Below, one piece after another: positions 32,642 through 44,299 of a stretch of DNA of 64,000 bases. Positions within the stretch are counted from its first letter, which is position 1. Each line of letters opens with the position of its first letter. The notes beneath the pieces were generated by a model. It was given only the letters and a program-made list of their open reading frames with translations. It was not told the origin of the DNA and did not search any database. Source of the DNA: Trifolium pratense (taxonomy: Eukaryota; Streptophyta; Magnoliopsida; Fabales; Fabaceae); contig NC_060059.1 of the NCBI RefSeq assembly GCF_020283565.1, forward strand, positions 34,646,838 through 34,710,837. The letters are read 5' to 3'. A program made the position numbers and the translations under genes.

Positions 32642-33614
32642 TGTTGGAACATGATGAAGGAATAAGAGGAAACTTGGTATTGAAGTAAACACATTTGTTA
32701 GAACCTTGTGTAGTGTGAATTGAAAAAAGGCTCTTTGAGTCCCACATTGGAAAAATCACACCACTTGGTAGTGTTTATATACCACAAGGTGGCAATCCAA
32801 GGGTGTGCCCTTGGGGTACCCACTTTTGTAAGAAAGGGAGACCACACACAATGTCGAATATCACACGCGCGCGCGCGCGCCGCCGCCGCCGTCCGTCCGA
32901 CCGGCCGGCTCGGCTCGGTTCGGTTCGGGCCGGGCTTGGGCTTGGGTGATATATTAATTTTTTAATACTAAGAAAAAGAAATTTTTTGAAATTTAAATTT
33001 CTTTTAGTGTGTCCCTTAATTCGCACATGTTAAATGTGCTAAGACCAAGTCTGAACAGATCTTTATCTGTTAAACGGTCAAAGATGATGTGTCCCGCGTG
33101 TCCCTATTTTTGTGCCACGTTTGGAATTTTGACTGAGTTATCTCAGCTCCTAAAAATCCTCTGATTCCAGCTCCCTACTTGCCTATAAATACACTTCACT
33201 TTCTTCAGTTTTAAATCACTTTTCTTTTTCTCTGAATCCTGAGAAACTGCTTTCTTTCCTCTCTATTTTTTTTTCTTCTTCGTTAAATTTTTGTTGTTTC
33301 AATATTTTGAACGGTTGTTAACCGTAGAATTGATATTCGCATATCAATTAGAGTGGTTCGAAATTTTCGACCATACTTGGTGTTATTCTGGCCGATACTA
33401 CAGTGCAGTAGTTTATCGGTATTTTCTTTGAAAACGGCTGTTTTATCCTGGGGACTTCGCGGTCGATATACTACAGTGCACTTCTTCGAGTAGTTCCGCG
33501 AAACGTCTTAAAGAAAGCGACCTAGTACGCGACTCAGCCAATAATAGTTTCGTTGCCAATTTTATAAAAATCGTTTTTCTGTTTTTATTAAACTCAGTAA
33601 ATCGTTTTACAACA
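32642..33614 (+). repeat. 3' LTR of the copia element
   Basis: 973 bp, 30 bp longer than the 5' LTR. The difference lies in the CG-rich block (about 32863-32946), where CG dinucleotide and CGGCT/CGGTT/GGGCTT units are expanded. It is flanked on the right by target-duplication copy GAGCA. Confidence 0.93.
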
Positions 33615-35477
33615 GAGCAACCATACAAATTGATTATATATCATATCTTCACCAAAACTTTAAGCATTATGTATATGAATTTTCTGGTTTGCTATATATC
33701 TTACTCGGCATTCAGGTTTTTGTGGATTGTGAAACTTTCAACTCACGCTTGACACGACATCTGATGCCTAATATCCACATTAGTCGTCCGACAAAACACA
33801 ATAGTAAAACAATACCCAAATATGTAATTTTCAAGGGCTAAGTTGAGATTTAAATTTTATCACAAAATATATTTTCATACGTACCGGTCATGGATATTCA
33901 AACTCTAAACCAAATGGTTAAAATATTTATCACTTATGTCACATATTTAAATATTAGTTATAGAGTAAATTGATCAGTTGCATTCAAATTGTTAAGTACC
34001 AATTTAGATATATAGTCTTCTTATAAAAATAAAAAATTAGAACAACCATGGTTTGCTACTCTAGCTAGTGCTACTTGTTATAGGCCATGTCTTTCTTTTA
34101 AGTATTGTTTTTCAACAACCATAATATAAACTTCAAATTGAGGTCCCAATTGACATTTTTTTAAATGTTAAGAGTTTGGTTTGGTTTTCTTATATTTTCA
34201 ACGATGCTACAAACGGTAATCAAGGTCGAGATTAATTCAATTATTCAAATAATTTTTTAGGTATAAGCCATTTTGTAGCACGTGAAGTGACATCTATTTT
34301 GACTTAAGTTTAATGTGAAACGCACTAAAATTTCACCACCAAGTAGGATTATTCCTAATTGGAAGTAGTTGAAAAGTGATTTAAGTTCAAATTAAAATCA
34401 AACTTGCATTATTAGGTAATAATCAATATATCCAAGTTAGTTAAAGTACATATTGTATGGACCATAGCATTTGACAAAATATAAGTGAATAAAGTTGAGA
34501 CCAATAACGAAGAAATATTGTAAATAATGTTTAAAGTTTGATTGAAAAAACGAACTCCTAAAGTTTAGTCCAAATTGATGGGTATACCTCGTGACCTTTC
34601 TATGAAGTGATATTCAGAAACTGTAAATTTTAGTTACCGTTTATTTTTACTAGTGGATTACCGTCCTATCCTTAATATTGTTTAATGATTCTTTTATTTT
34701 TCCTGATGAGATTTGTCATGTTTGTTATGAGGTGTGTTTTGATAAATTTGAAGACCGCGCAGAATATTGTAGAGAGTTTTCAGACTTCAAATATATAAAC
34801 GACTTTATTTGAGATGTTATTTTTTATATTTTATAAATTGAGCACAGAAAATATGAAAAGTAATCGGGCCTTTAAAAATGATGGAGTTTGAAGATTTCAA
34901 AAAGACCAAAAAGACCCCCTTTCTTTATCTTAGGCTGCTAGGCATAATTGTAGTTTGAATGATAAAGTATATAGAATGCATTTAGGTAAAGCAATTGTTT
35001 ATTGAATAATACAGCCACTTATGTAGCTATTTTTTTGGGTACAAATGTGTAGCTATTTCTATAATTAGCTTAAAATTAAATAAGGGTGAACTATTTTTAT
35101 TTATTTTTTCACCACAAGTTGAATTTGGTTCAAGGTCAGTTCTGACATCAAGTGATTCAAGTACCCTCCCGATCGCAGTTGCGGGGGATCTGAACTATTT
35201 CATTTAAGTTATATTGTGTTTCTAAAATTATCGCATAATTTATTGATTTTTTTACGACAGTTTATTTACATTATAAGTTCAAAAGAACTTATGAATATGT
35301 CATAAACTATCTTTATAAGTTCATCAAACGCATACATGAATGTTTTATGTTATAAGAAAATTTCTGATTTTATTATCGATCTTTAGTTGATCCGGTGATG
35401 ATTAACGTTGAATTTGATATGGAGGACTACTGTTCGATCATCCGCAATTGCAATCGAAAGGGGGCTTAAACTACTTG

Positions 35478-35676
35478 GGCCCCGTTTGAATTAGCTTATT
35501 TTTGAGTTTATGCAATATAAATTAAGTTTTATGTTATTTTATAAGTTCACACTAGTGAAAATTGTATTTTTATAAGCTATTTTATCATAAACTACTTTGA
35601 CAAACTTATAATAATACATAAAAATTGCATAAGATGTTTGCATAAACTCAAAAATAAGTTAATCCAAACAGAGCCT
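35478..35676. mobile_element. hAT-like MITE
   Basis: Inverted ends GGGCCCCGTTTGAATTAGCT (left) and, reversed, GGCTCTGTTTGGATTAACTT (right), both continuing into ATTTTTGAGTTTATG. About 200 bp, non-coding. A related, longer copy is at 42121-42362. Confidence 0.65.
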
Positions 35677-35865
35677 TGATACTAAAACTGACCGCCTAAC
35701 CAGATTAGGTGGTCCAGTTGGCCGAATATTGGTTGTAAAAAAAACTAATTTTATTTATGTTTTTTTTAAAGAATAATTTTATTTATGTTAAATATAATTA
35801 TAATTTTTACGATAAATAAAATCATAAATTTACGCATTTCTTCATCTTGGGAAATTCAGTATATA

Positions 35866-36272
35866 ATATGAGTCAGGATCCGTTGACATCAACTAGTTTG
35901 ACACTAAATATTACACTTCTCAATAACGTTTTAACCGATATAAATTTTATAAAATTCACCGTTTGATTGAAAGTTTATATATTACAGATCATTTATGTAA
36001 AATTTCAAATAAATCCAAAATCATTTGATATCTTATTGAGATAAATCAAAATTAACGGTTTTTGTTTTTCTAAATGTCGTTAATCTTTATGTGTTTCAAT
36101 AGCATATCAAATGATTTTGGATTTGCCTGAAATTTTACACAGATGTTCTATATGATGTAAACTTTCAATCCAACGGTGAATTTTATAAAATTTATATCGG
36201 TTAAAACGTTATTAAGCGGTGTAACGTTTTGTGTCAAACTAGTTTGTGTCAACGAATTCTGACTCATATAAT
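35866..36272. mobile_element. Large foldback MITE
   Basis: About 400 bp that fold back on themselves. The left arm includes ATATGAGTCAGGATCCGTTG and AACTAGTTTGACAC; the right arm includes GTGTCAAACTAGTTTGTGTC and ATTCTGACTCATAT. Inner parts also pair (CCAAAATCATTTGATAT with ATATCAAATGATTTTGG). No coding capacity; diverged arms. Confidence 0.7.
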
Positions 36273-36945
36273 ATAGAATCAAAATCCATCTTACCTCTTG
36301 TAAAAAAAAAAAAAAAAACATCTTACCTGCTTCATTTGTTGGGTTCCTAGTTTTCAATTGCATCAACATACATCAAAGACAACGATGGCACTAATTTAAT
36401 GTGAATGAAGAATCTAGTTTAATTATTGCTTGCGTAAGAAATTGTCAAATTAGAAGATTAAATTAAATTAAGAGTACTTTCAAATTTCAATTATAATTTT
36501 TGTAATGACCATTAATGTAAACTAGATTATGACCCGCAGATGCTGCACGGGCGTTGATTTTGTTTTATTTTTTTTAATTATAATTAGTATAGATTTTTTT
36601 TTAATAAAAGATATAATTTTTTTTTATTGATAATGAAAAGATATAATTTTTTATTGTTGACTTAAAAAATTTATAATTATAGAGATGCGATGTAAGCATC
36701 ACTAATTAATCTTTTTTGCAACAGAAAAACTAAGTAAATTAAAATTTGCGCTAACATTAATTTTGCTTTTGTAAGTTCTATAACAAAATATTTCATATAA
36801 TATTAATATAGTTATTCAATAATGTTGATTTGTTATGGATTCTTCACGAAACAATAATCACAAATGAGTGGAGTTAAGATTCCAATAGTAATCAATAACC
36901 AAGCAAGTGAAGCATAAAGGCTCAAGTAAAGAAAGAACAAATAAA

Positions 36946-37028
36946 AGCCAGTAGGTTTGATCTAGTGGTGAGGGGTTTGGGTAATACGCTATAGGTTATG
37001 AGTTCGATTCTCAACTCACTGTAAACCA
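36946..37028 (+). repeat. SINE-like repeat, fourth copy
   Basis: GTAGGTTTGATCTAGTGGTG, then AGGGGTTTGGGTAATACGCT and GAGTTCGATTCTCAACTCAC, in the order of the 13021-13104 family but on the plus strand. Confidence 0.55.
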
Positions 37029-38876
37029 ATAAAGAACACTAAGATTCTTTTACCCAATTCAGTCCAATAATAACATATATCTGGAGAGAGAACAACTATC
37101 CATTCACTATAATCAATGTTTATAAAAAAATTTCAAATGAATGCCTCAACAATGAATTCCTAATTTCAATCCATTTTTACCCAACATCACAAGAACAAAG
37201 ATGAACAAAATGAATCTCACTACTCCCAAGATGTTTGAAATGTGTATCCCAACTTTAGCATTAACCCAAAAAGATCTCAATCACTAGTTTCATGAACCAC
37301 TAATGATTTATTTTTTTCCACGTCTAAGTGTTTCCTAAGAACCTTAATTTCAGAAGAAAAAAAACGCAATCTTTTTATAAGATGGTAGTGACGACTTGCA
37401 CCTTGCGTAGAACTAGAAAAACATTCTAGATCGTTCTATGTTGCGCCTCGCCTAGCACGGAAAGTAGGGGCGAGAATATGTCTAAGAGTCCAGAACATGT
37501 GCCTATAGAACGCAGCAGATCCTACGCCTTGCGCAGCCAAAAGAAGTGGGAACACAAAATTTTGACTTCAATACTTAAGATTTTAACCACAGGTAATATG
37601 ATTTTTATTTTTTAAAAGTAAAATTTAGTTTATTGATTTAAAATAATTGAATATGATTAAGGGGAAATTAAAATGAGGGAAAATACATTTTATTCATCTA
37701 TCTGTAAATGTTTTATTAAATTTGTGCAAATCCTTTTTGGGTGGATTTTTTCTTTTTACCTGGACAGTTTTCTCTTTAACAAATAATGTTACTTGTATTC
37801 GGGAAGAGACTGAAACCACTTTATGTCAGGACTAACTCTCGAACTAGATTAAACTAGTGGTAAAAATCAAAATAATGTTACTTGTATTTATTTGATGAAA
37901 TAAAATGCAAGCTCGTAAATCCAAATGTATAAATTGGTTGAATAAATAATTTTTTTTTTATTTTAGAAAGATACAATTATATCATTAGACAGATCCCACT
38001 ATACAATCGGATGGGGCGCAGATAAAAATTGGGAAATTATCAAACCCATATAGTGTTGGGTTTACTAATTGACAACCTAACAAATGATATTTTCTCTTTA
38101 AGCTCCCATGGTTCTTTTTTCCCCTCTGGATTTTACTCTTTTATCCTTCAATAAAAACTTCGGTTTCTATGAATCGAAAAAAAAATTCGGTTTATGTTAA
38201 CCGAATTTTTCCTGAATTTGAACTACAAAAAACTTCGATTTCTGTGAACCGAAGTTTTTATCAAGGGCAAAATTGGAATATTTGAGGGTATAAAAGATAC
38301 ATGAGAGACCTAAAGAGAAAGCATCTTAACAAGCTGATTAGCAGCTCAATTACATTTTCTACTAACATATACTAATGTATGTATACTATTGAAAACTAAT
38401 TCTAGTAAGATTCATTTCATAAGAAAAATAAGTTTGAGAGCTTGATAAAGAGAAAAGCTCCTTCTCTAAGGAATTTGGCTATTAGTTCACCTGCGGTAAT
38501 GCTTCTCTAACCCAATCTCTAACTAAAACAACAAATTAAGGAAATCATTTTACATATATATAGGAACAACAAAGACTAATGAGACCTTTCTATAGACATT
38601 TCTAATGCACTAACAATATATTAATTAATTTTTCCTTCATGTTATAGTACTTGGCAAATAAGAGAACCATATGAAACTATGAAAAACTCAAAGTTAATTT
38701 GTGTCACATTTTTTCCTATTGAGGAAAGGTAAATAATTTTTTTCTTATTGGCAAATAAATTTTGGATCAATATAGCTTCTTATATATAGAGAAACACCAC
38801 TTTTACAAACACAATTTGATTGTCCAAGTTATTCTCACATAAACACTAATAAAAAAAACTATCAACAATACATAAA

Positions 38877-41003
38877 TTAAAAATCCTCCTTTGTATGATT
38901 TTCATCTTTGGTATTAGACTTCAATGGAACACCATTTTCTTCATCTATCTTTGATTTTGTCTTATCCTCTAGTTTCTTCCTCTCCTTTTCTAGCTTTGCT
39001 ATATCATAAGATGCATGTACTCCAACAAGCAAGTAATACACAACCAAAAATCCAGTCCAATAACCAAATCTCTTGAATGAAGCCTTATCTAAAGTTCCAA
39101 GAAGGAAAATATTGATACCGATTGACGCGGACGGCAAAAATGGAACAAGCGGTACGCCCCAAATCTTCGGCTTCTTTGCAAGAGGAACAAAAAACCAAAT
39201 GCCGAATGTCCCCACAAACCAAATAGGTACTAATATAGTGTAACCAAGCCACCTGGTAGTTTGCGACCAATAAATCGAACATCCAACCGAAGAACCTAAT
39301 ATGAGAAATAGGAATCCAACAAATTTCATAACATCAAACCTAGATGTCACACCTCTAACACAATATCTCCTAACCAATAGAGCAATTGCCACTAGTGAAA
39401 AAAGGAACAAAGTTGAAATTGAAAGTAAATTAGCAAGAACATCAAGGCTAGTAAAAAGTGCAACAATTGCAGTTGCAACAAACATAACAAGAGTTGCATT
39501 AATTGGAGTCTTTGTTTTTTCATTCACTCTTGCAAGCCATGAAGGTAACAAATGTGTTCTTGCAATATGTGTTAGATATCTTGCTTGACCAACAGCACCA
39601 ACAAGTAAAACACTAGTCATTCCTTTCAATGCACCAAATGCAACAATATACTTAGCCCATTTCATTCCAACGGCTTCAAATGCAACCGAAAAAGCCGCGT
39701 TTTCATCAACATCTGAATATTTTTGCATTAAACAAATTGTCACACCCATCATGCAATAAATAAATGTTGTAAGTGTCATCGAACCAATTAGACCAATCGG
39801 TATATCTTTTCCGGGATTCTTCGTCTCCTCGGCCATTGTACTAACCGCATCGAATCCAACATAAGCGAAAAACAAAACCGCAGCGGATTGAAAGATTCCT
39901 CTAGCTCCAAAAGGTGTAAAATCAGAGTAATTTTCAGCTTCGGCTTTAGTTAAACCCGCAATTATGATGAACATTAGGACAATGACATGAATTATTGAGG
40001 CAATGTAGTTTAAACGGGAGGAACCCTTTGTGCTGAAAACTGCAAAAGTGCAAATAATTGCTAGAACAAAAACAGCAATAGGATCAAGTTTGTTGTAATC
40101 TTTTGCAAATGAATGTACTATGATGACAAATTTGTCTGATGGTTGATTGCAAAGTGTTGCAAAATAGGATGTCCATGAACGTGAGACTGCAGCACCACCA
40201 ATTACATATTCAAGAATAATGTTTCCTGATGCTATGAATGCTACAAATTCACCAAGCTCAACTCTTAGATAAGCAAAGGAACCACCTATAATAAAGGCAT
40301 GAAATTATCATTCAATTAGTCAAAGTAGAGATGACACAAAAGTCTTCCATTCAAAAAAAAAAAAAAGAGATGACACAAAAATTATGTATTTATTTTCGCA
40401 ATAGACTTAAGTAGAGATGACACAAAGTTTCGTAAGTAGAGCTCATACGGTAAAATATTATAGAGATATTTGATCTGTTGAGATGCAAATTCAAATTCAC
40501 AAGTCTCCTCTTCTTTGCACTTAGTATGTGTGTGAGTTTTATCGCTAAACTATTTGAAATAAATAAAAGATAGATGACTAAATTAAACAAAAAATATACG
40601 TACCAGCGACAGGAATTTCCACAGCAAATTCAGTGTAACAAAAAACAGACAACATGGCTGAAATACCGGAGACAACATAAGATAGCACCACAGCGGGTCC
40701 CACAGTATTCCTAACCTCAAGTCCGGTCAATACAAAAATTCCCGAGCCAATGACACTACCCATGCCGAACCATATCAAATCCCACCAAGATAGTGTTTTC
40801 TTCATTTCGTGTTGACTTCGATTCTTCACATCAACCAACTCTGTCTCATCATTGGACCGGGCCGTAACCCGATCCAATAGTCGGCTCGGTGTATACAAGA
40901 GCGCCCTACCGTAGTTTGATAAGCTCCCAAATGACTCCAATTTTATTTTTGGAGGGGCGACATTTTCTTCTCCTAAGCTTGAATTGTCATTCCCTTCTCC
41001 CAT
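38877..41003 (-). CDS. Cationic amino acid transporter (CAT family, CAT1/5/8-like)
   Basis: Two exons on the minus strand: 41003-40604 and 40285-38877, one GT-AG intron splitting a Gly codon (GCTG/gtacgt ... tatag/GTGG), giving 602 residues. CAT proteins are proton-coupled amino acid permeases of the APC superfamily with about 14 membrane spans. N-terminal cytosolic tail residues 1-70; first spans around WWDLIWFGMGSVIGSGIFVL (the APC GxGxG-like start) and SYVVSGISAMLSVFCYTEFA; then GGSFAYLRVELGEF and YVGFDAVSTMAEETKNPGKD, all family signatures. The charged, Lys/Glu-rich C-terminus ends KDENHTKEDF. Length and motifs suit the CAT1/5/8 branch, whose members sit in plasma or vacuolar membranes; which one cannot be fixed here. 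Confidence 0.93.
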
Positions 41004-42120
41004 TCTATAAAATGAATTTTGATCTAACAACGTAAGTAGATTTGAATTATACACATGTATGTATAAATTAATAACACATCCACACACTCATCACATGGTC
41101 CTCACATAAATCCATATAAATAAAGAAGCTATGTAATCCATTATGGTTTATTAATAACACATTGTTATGACTCGCATATGGTTCATTATGCTATGAAATT
41201 AGAAATCTGAAATTTCCTTATAAAATGTTACGGAGGGAGTACATTATTATTCTTTTCATCAAGTATTATGTACGAATCAGAATCATCTTTGGTTAAAATA
41301 TTTTTTGTTCTAGTCAACCAAAATTAAATGCTAAGTATCCTCATACACAGGGTGTAACCAAATTAACTAGAACTTCTTCAAATTTCAAACAAAATTATAT
41401 AACGGTCTAGCACAAGTGATAGATGTCTAGATGTATGTATATATATATATATGCAAGTGTTATAAATCTCACATACCGAGTTTGATTCATACACATAATA
41501 ATAAGTATTGCTATAAACTTTCATGTAAAACCATTTTCAAATATATTTATATTTATTTTAGACAAACACTAAATTTTGTTTATGTATGAGTAATAAAATC
41601 AACCATTAAGTTTTCACTTTCCTTGCTAACTATTCATTTTTTAGAGGAACCAAATATAGCATGCACTATGGCCAAAATTTATAAACACATAACATTAAAG
41701 ACTTTACCTCTTCTTTCCTAAGAGTTTGCACCCAAAGTGAAAATGGCTTCGAAGTCACGTTTATTTTCAAGCTTTGAAATAATGGATGGAGAAAACAGCA
41801 TTCAAAACCTTTGTTTCTTTTTTGGCCATATATAAAGGAAATATCTTATAGTAATAAATAATTGGAAAATGAAATGGCTCTTTTCGTATGTGACCGGCCG
41901 GCAATACAAGGCCACCAATTATAACGACAAAAATAAATACTACCTTCTTATCGAAAAATAAAATAAAATGCTACTACCTCTTCACATAGCTCTATTTTAA
42001 AGATTTAATTACTTATTTTATATTTTAATACTACCTTCTGCTTTTATATATAAATTATGAATTCAAGTATTTTATCATTGGAAACTTAGAAGAATATTAC
42101 CAACAACTTAAGACATATGT

Positions 42121-42362
42121 TGCCCGTTTGGATTAGCTTATTTTTGAGCTTATGCAAACAGCTTATGCAATTTTTATGTATTATTTTTTTTTTGAAGAAT
42201 TTTTTTTTATGTATTATTATAAGTTTGTCAAGGTAGTTTATGATAAAATAGATTATAAAAATACAATTTTCACTAGTGTGAACTTATAAAATAGCATAAA
42301 ACCTAATTTATATTGCATAAGCTGTTTGTTTAAGCTAAAAAATAAGCTAATACAAACGGGAC
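42121..42362. mobile_element. hAT-like MITE related to 35478-35676
   Basis: CCCGTTTGGATTAGCTTATT at the left and, reversed, CCCGTTTGTATTAGCTTATT at the right. The inner repeats TGCAAACAGCTTATGCA and TTGCATAAGCTGTTTG also pair. A T-rich expansion sits at about 42184-42208. Confidence 0.7.
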
Positions 42363-42479
42363 CATAGTCGCTCAACCATGGTATCTGAAGACAAAGAAAA
42401 CCAAAAAGAGAAAAAATATAAAGAAATAAAACATGAAAGTCAAGAAAAACAAAATTGACAAAATTGAGAGTCGAGAAAT

Positions 42480-42685
42480 GAAAATAGAAAGTCTCCACAA
42501 CTGGTGGCCCAAATATGGGAGGTCTCCACAACAAACAACAAATAAATTTAGGATAGGCTCTGATACCATATTAGAATTTGGGAGGCCTATACTCGACCAC
42601 AAAAGCTAGCTTGAAAGTTGAGGTTTGCGCTACACTTATAAAGACTATCTTTACCATATCTCTAGCCAATGTGGGACTTCTAACA
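42480..42685 (-). mobile_element. TRIM-like LTR with primer-binding site
   Basis: On the minus strand an LTR begins TGTTAGAAGTCCCACATTGG (42685) and ends at about 42569. TGGTATCAGAGC (42568-42557), the exact initiator tRNA-Met primer-binding sequence, follows directly. The adjoining internal stretch runs to about 42480. No second LTR was found, so it is truncated. Confidence 0.7.
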
Positions 42686-43539
42686 CATAACAAGAATAAT
42701 ATCATTTACGATTGAAAGAAACTCTGAGTTTCCTTGCTTATTAGTACGAATTGCCTCAACCAACACTTGAGAGTCACTTTCAAATTGGACTCGTTCAAAG
42801 TCTCTATGGTTAGCTTCATCGGCTTACAATACGCGTGTAAATTATAAAAGGTAAAATGTTAAAAAGAGATTGAGATAATTTAAGGTACCATATTTCGTAT
42901 TGGACCAAATTAGCTCATAATTGAATACCAAAAAAAAAAAAAAAAAAGCTCATAATTATTACACATTGTTTTACAATGTTTTTTATTTTAACCGTCAATT
43001 TGAAATAAATAAAAAATGTGTTTTTTCAGTTAAAATGCTCTCAACTATTAGTTTATAATCAAACGGCTGACAACGATTACAACTTCCTACTTTAACAGTA
43101 AGAAATCATATTCTGTTGGATTTTGATGTTCAAACTTTAAATAAGCATGAGTTTTTAAAGAGGGTGTATTTTTCAATGAAATGTAACAATTTTGCTGATG
43201 TGTATGTACATTAGAACTCCGTGAACGTCAAAATGAAGTGATTTTCTATTAAGAAAACAACATATTGAATTGATGGCTTGGAATCTTTTGTGGACGACTA
43301 ATCACCATTAAGCCAAATGAATACGTCTTAATTTAACTAGTTTTCAAAATACTCAATCCAGTTGTATTGCCAAGTATTTAAGTATACGAAACTATCAAGG
43401 CCAGAGGAAACAAAACAAATAATACAATACCAAAATTCTTAGGAAAGAGACATGGACAAAGTTTAATTCCAAAACAGACAAAACAATCTTTGTTTAACTG
43501 AGAAAAACTAGCTTCTTCCTTAACATATCTATATGTCTG

Positions 43540-43672
43540 TATACCTCCTAGACCAGATCGTTCGAGAGAACCCGAGTACGATTCCTGATAGGAACAATTC
43601 TTGGTCACACTTTCCTAACCTCACGGTCAAACTCTAGATTACCGAGACCCCTTCCCCCCGGGAACAAGAGGG
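43540..43672 (+). repeat. SINE-like repeat, second family
   Basis: Plus-strand copy of the 14250-14405 family: CCCGAGTACGATTCCTGATA, then AACCTCACGGTCAAACTCTA and GGGAACAAGAGGGTTAATA, ending in an A run. Confidence 0.6.
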
Positions 43673-44299
43673 TTAATAAAAAAAAAATCTATTTGTCTGT
43701 ACTAATAGAAGCATCACAGTTGAAATGTTTTGAAACCCACCTAAGAGAATAAACTAATCACATGTATAAAAAAAATACATTATTGGTACATAATTATTTA
43801 ACTTGTGTTAATGTTAACACCATACATACTACACATACTCAGATCATATACTACAAAGTTTATACTTAAATCACTAACAATATATAAAATATCCTTTTCT
43901 TTGCTAATTCAACAAAACTCAAATAGGGTGATTTCATTTAATTATAAAGAGCAGTTGATAAAAATTACAATACCACTATGTTTGATACAGAGTTTTGACA
44001 CTATAGTACATGCATGGCATGGCATACAAGAAAAATTAATCGTAACACTAAAATAATAAGCCCAAAAAAGTTAAGGGTAAAAAAGCTCACATCAAAAGAA
44101 CACAAGCATTCTAAAAAGAGGACTAACATTAAATTTACATATCACATCCCTTATATTCCATGTAATAAAATCAAAATTCAAAATTTGTTAAAATCTCATA
44201 TTACTTGATGAAAAACTAGACGCCAAAACCAAGTTACCAAGTGTAAGTAGGACATCATGTTGAGATACAAACATGACCATATCAAGACTCCGTTCTAGT

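Larger units (their letters stand above)
27095..33614 (+). mobile_element. Complete Ty1/copia LTR retrotransposon, apparently young
   Basis: 6,520 bp bounded by direct LTRs (27095-28037 and 32642-33614), each starting TGTTGG and ending ACAACA, with the 5-bp target duplication GAGCA on both sides (27090-27094 and 33615-33619). The purine tract AAGTGGGGGA (32631-32640) precedes the 3' LTR. The domain order protease, integrase, RT, RNase H defines copia. By eye the LTRs are identical except in a CG-rich simple-repeat block, so insertion was recent. No initiator-Met-type primer-binding site follows the 5' LTR. About 520 bp of non-coding DNA lie between the pol stop and the 3' LTR. Confidence 0.95.
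33620..38876. other. Large intergenic region, MITEs and SINE debris
   Basis: No gene was recognised in about 5.2 kb. It holds two MITEs (35478-35676, 35866-36272) and a SINE copy (36946-37028). About 37100-37560 looks retro-derived. About 38130-38290 alternates AACTTCGGTT and AACCGAATTT-type inverted motifs and has the word TTTTTCCTGAATTTGAACTA in common with about 46900 in the CCT8 gene. The last several hundred bases should include the 3' UTR of the transporter gene on the minus strand. Confidence 0.4.
41004..44299. other. Intergenic between the transporter and CCT8
   Basis: No gene was recognised. One Stowaway end (ACGGAGGGAGTA at about 41229), a hAT-like MITE (42121-42362), a TRIM LTR (42569-42685) and a SINE (43540-43672) lie here. 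The part nearest 41004 is the upstream region of the transporter; that nearest 44299 is the CCT8 3' UTR. Confidence 0.4.
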
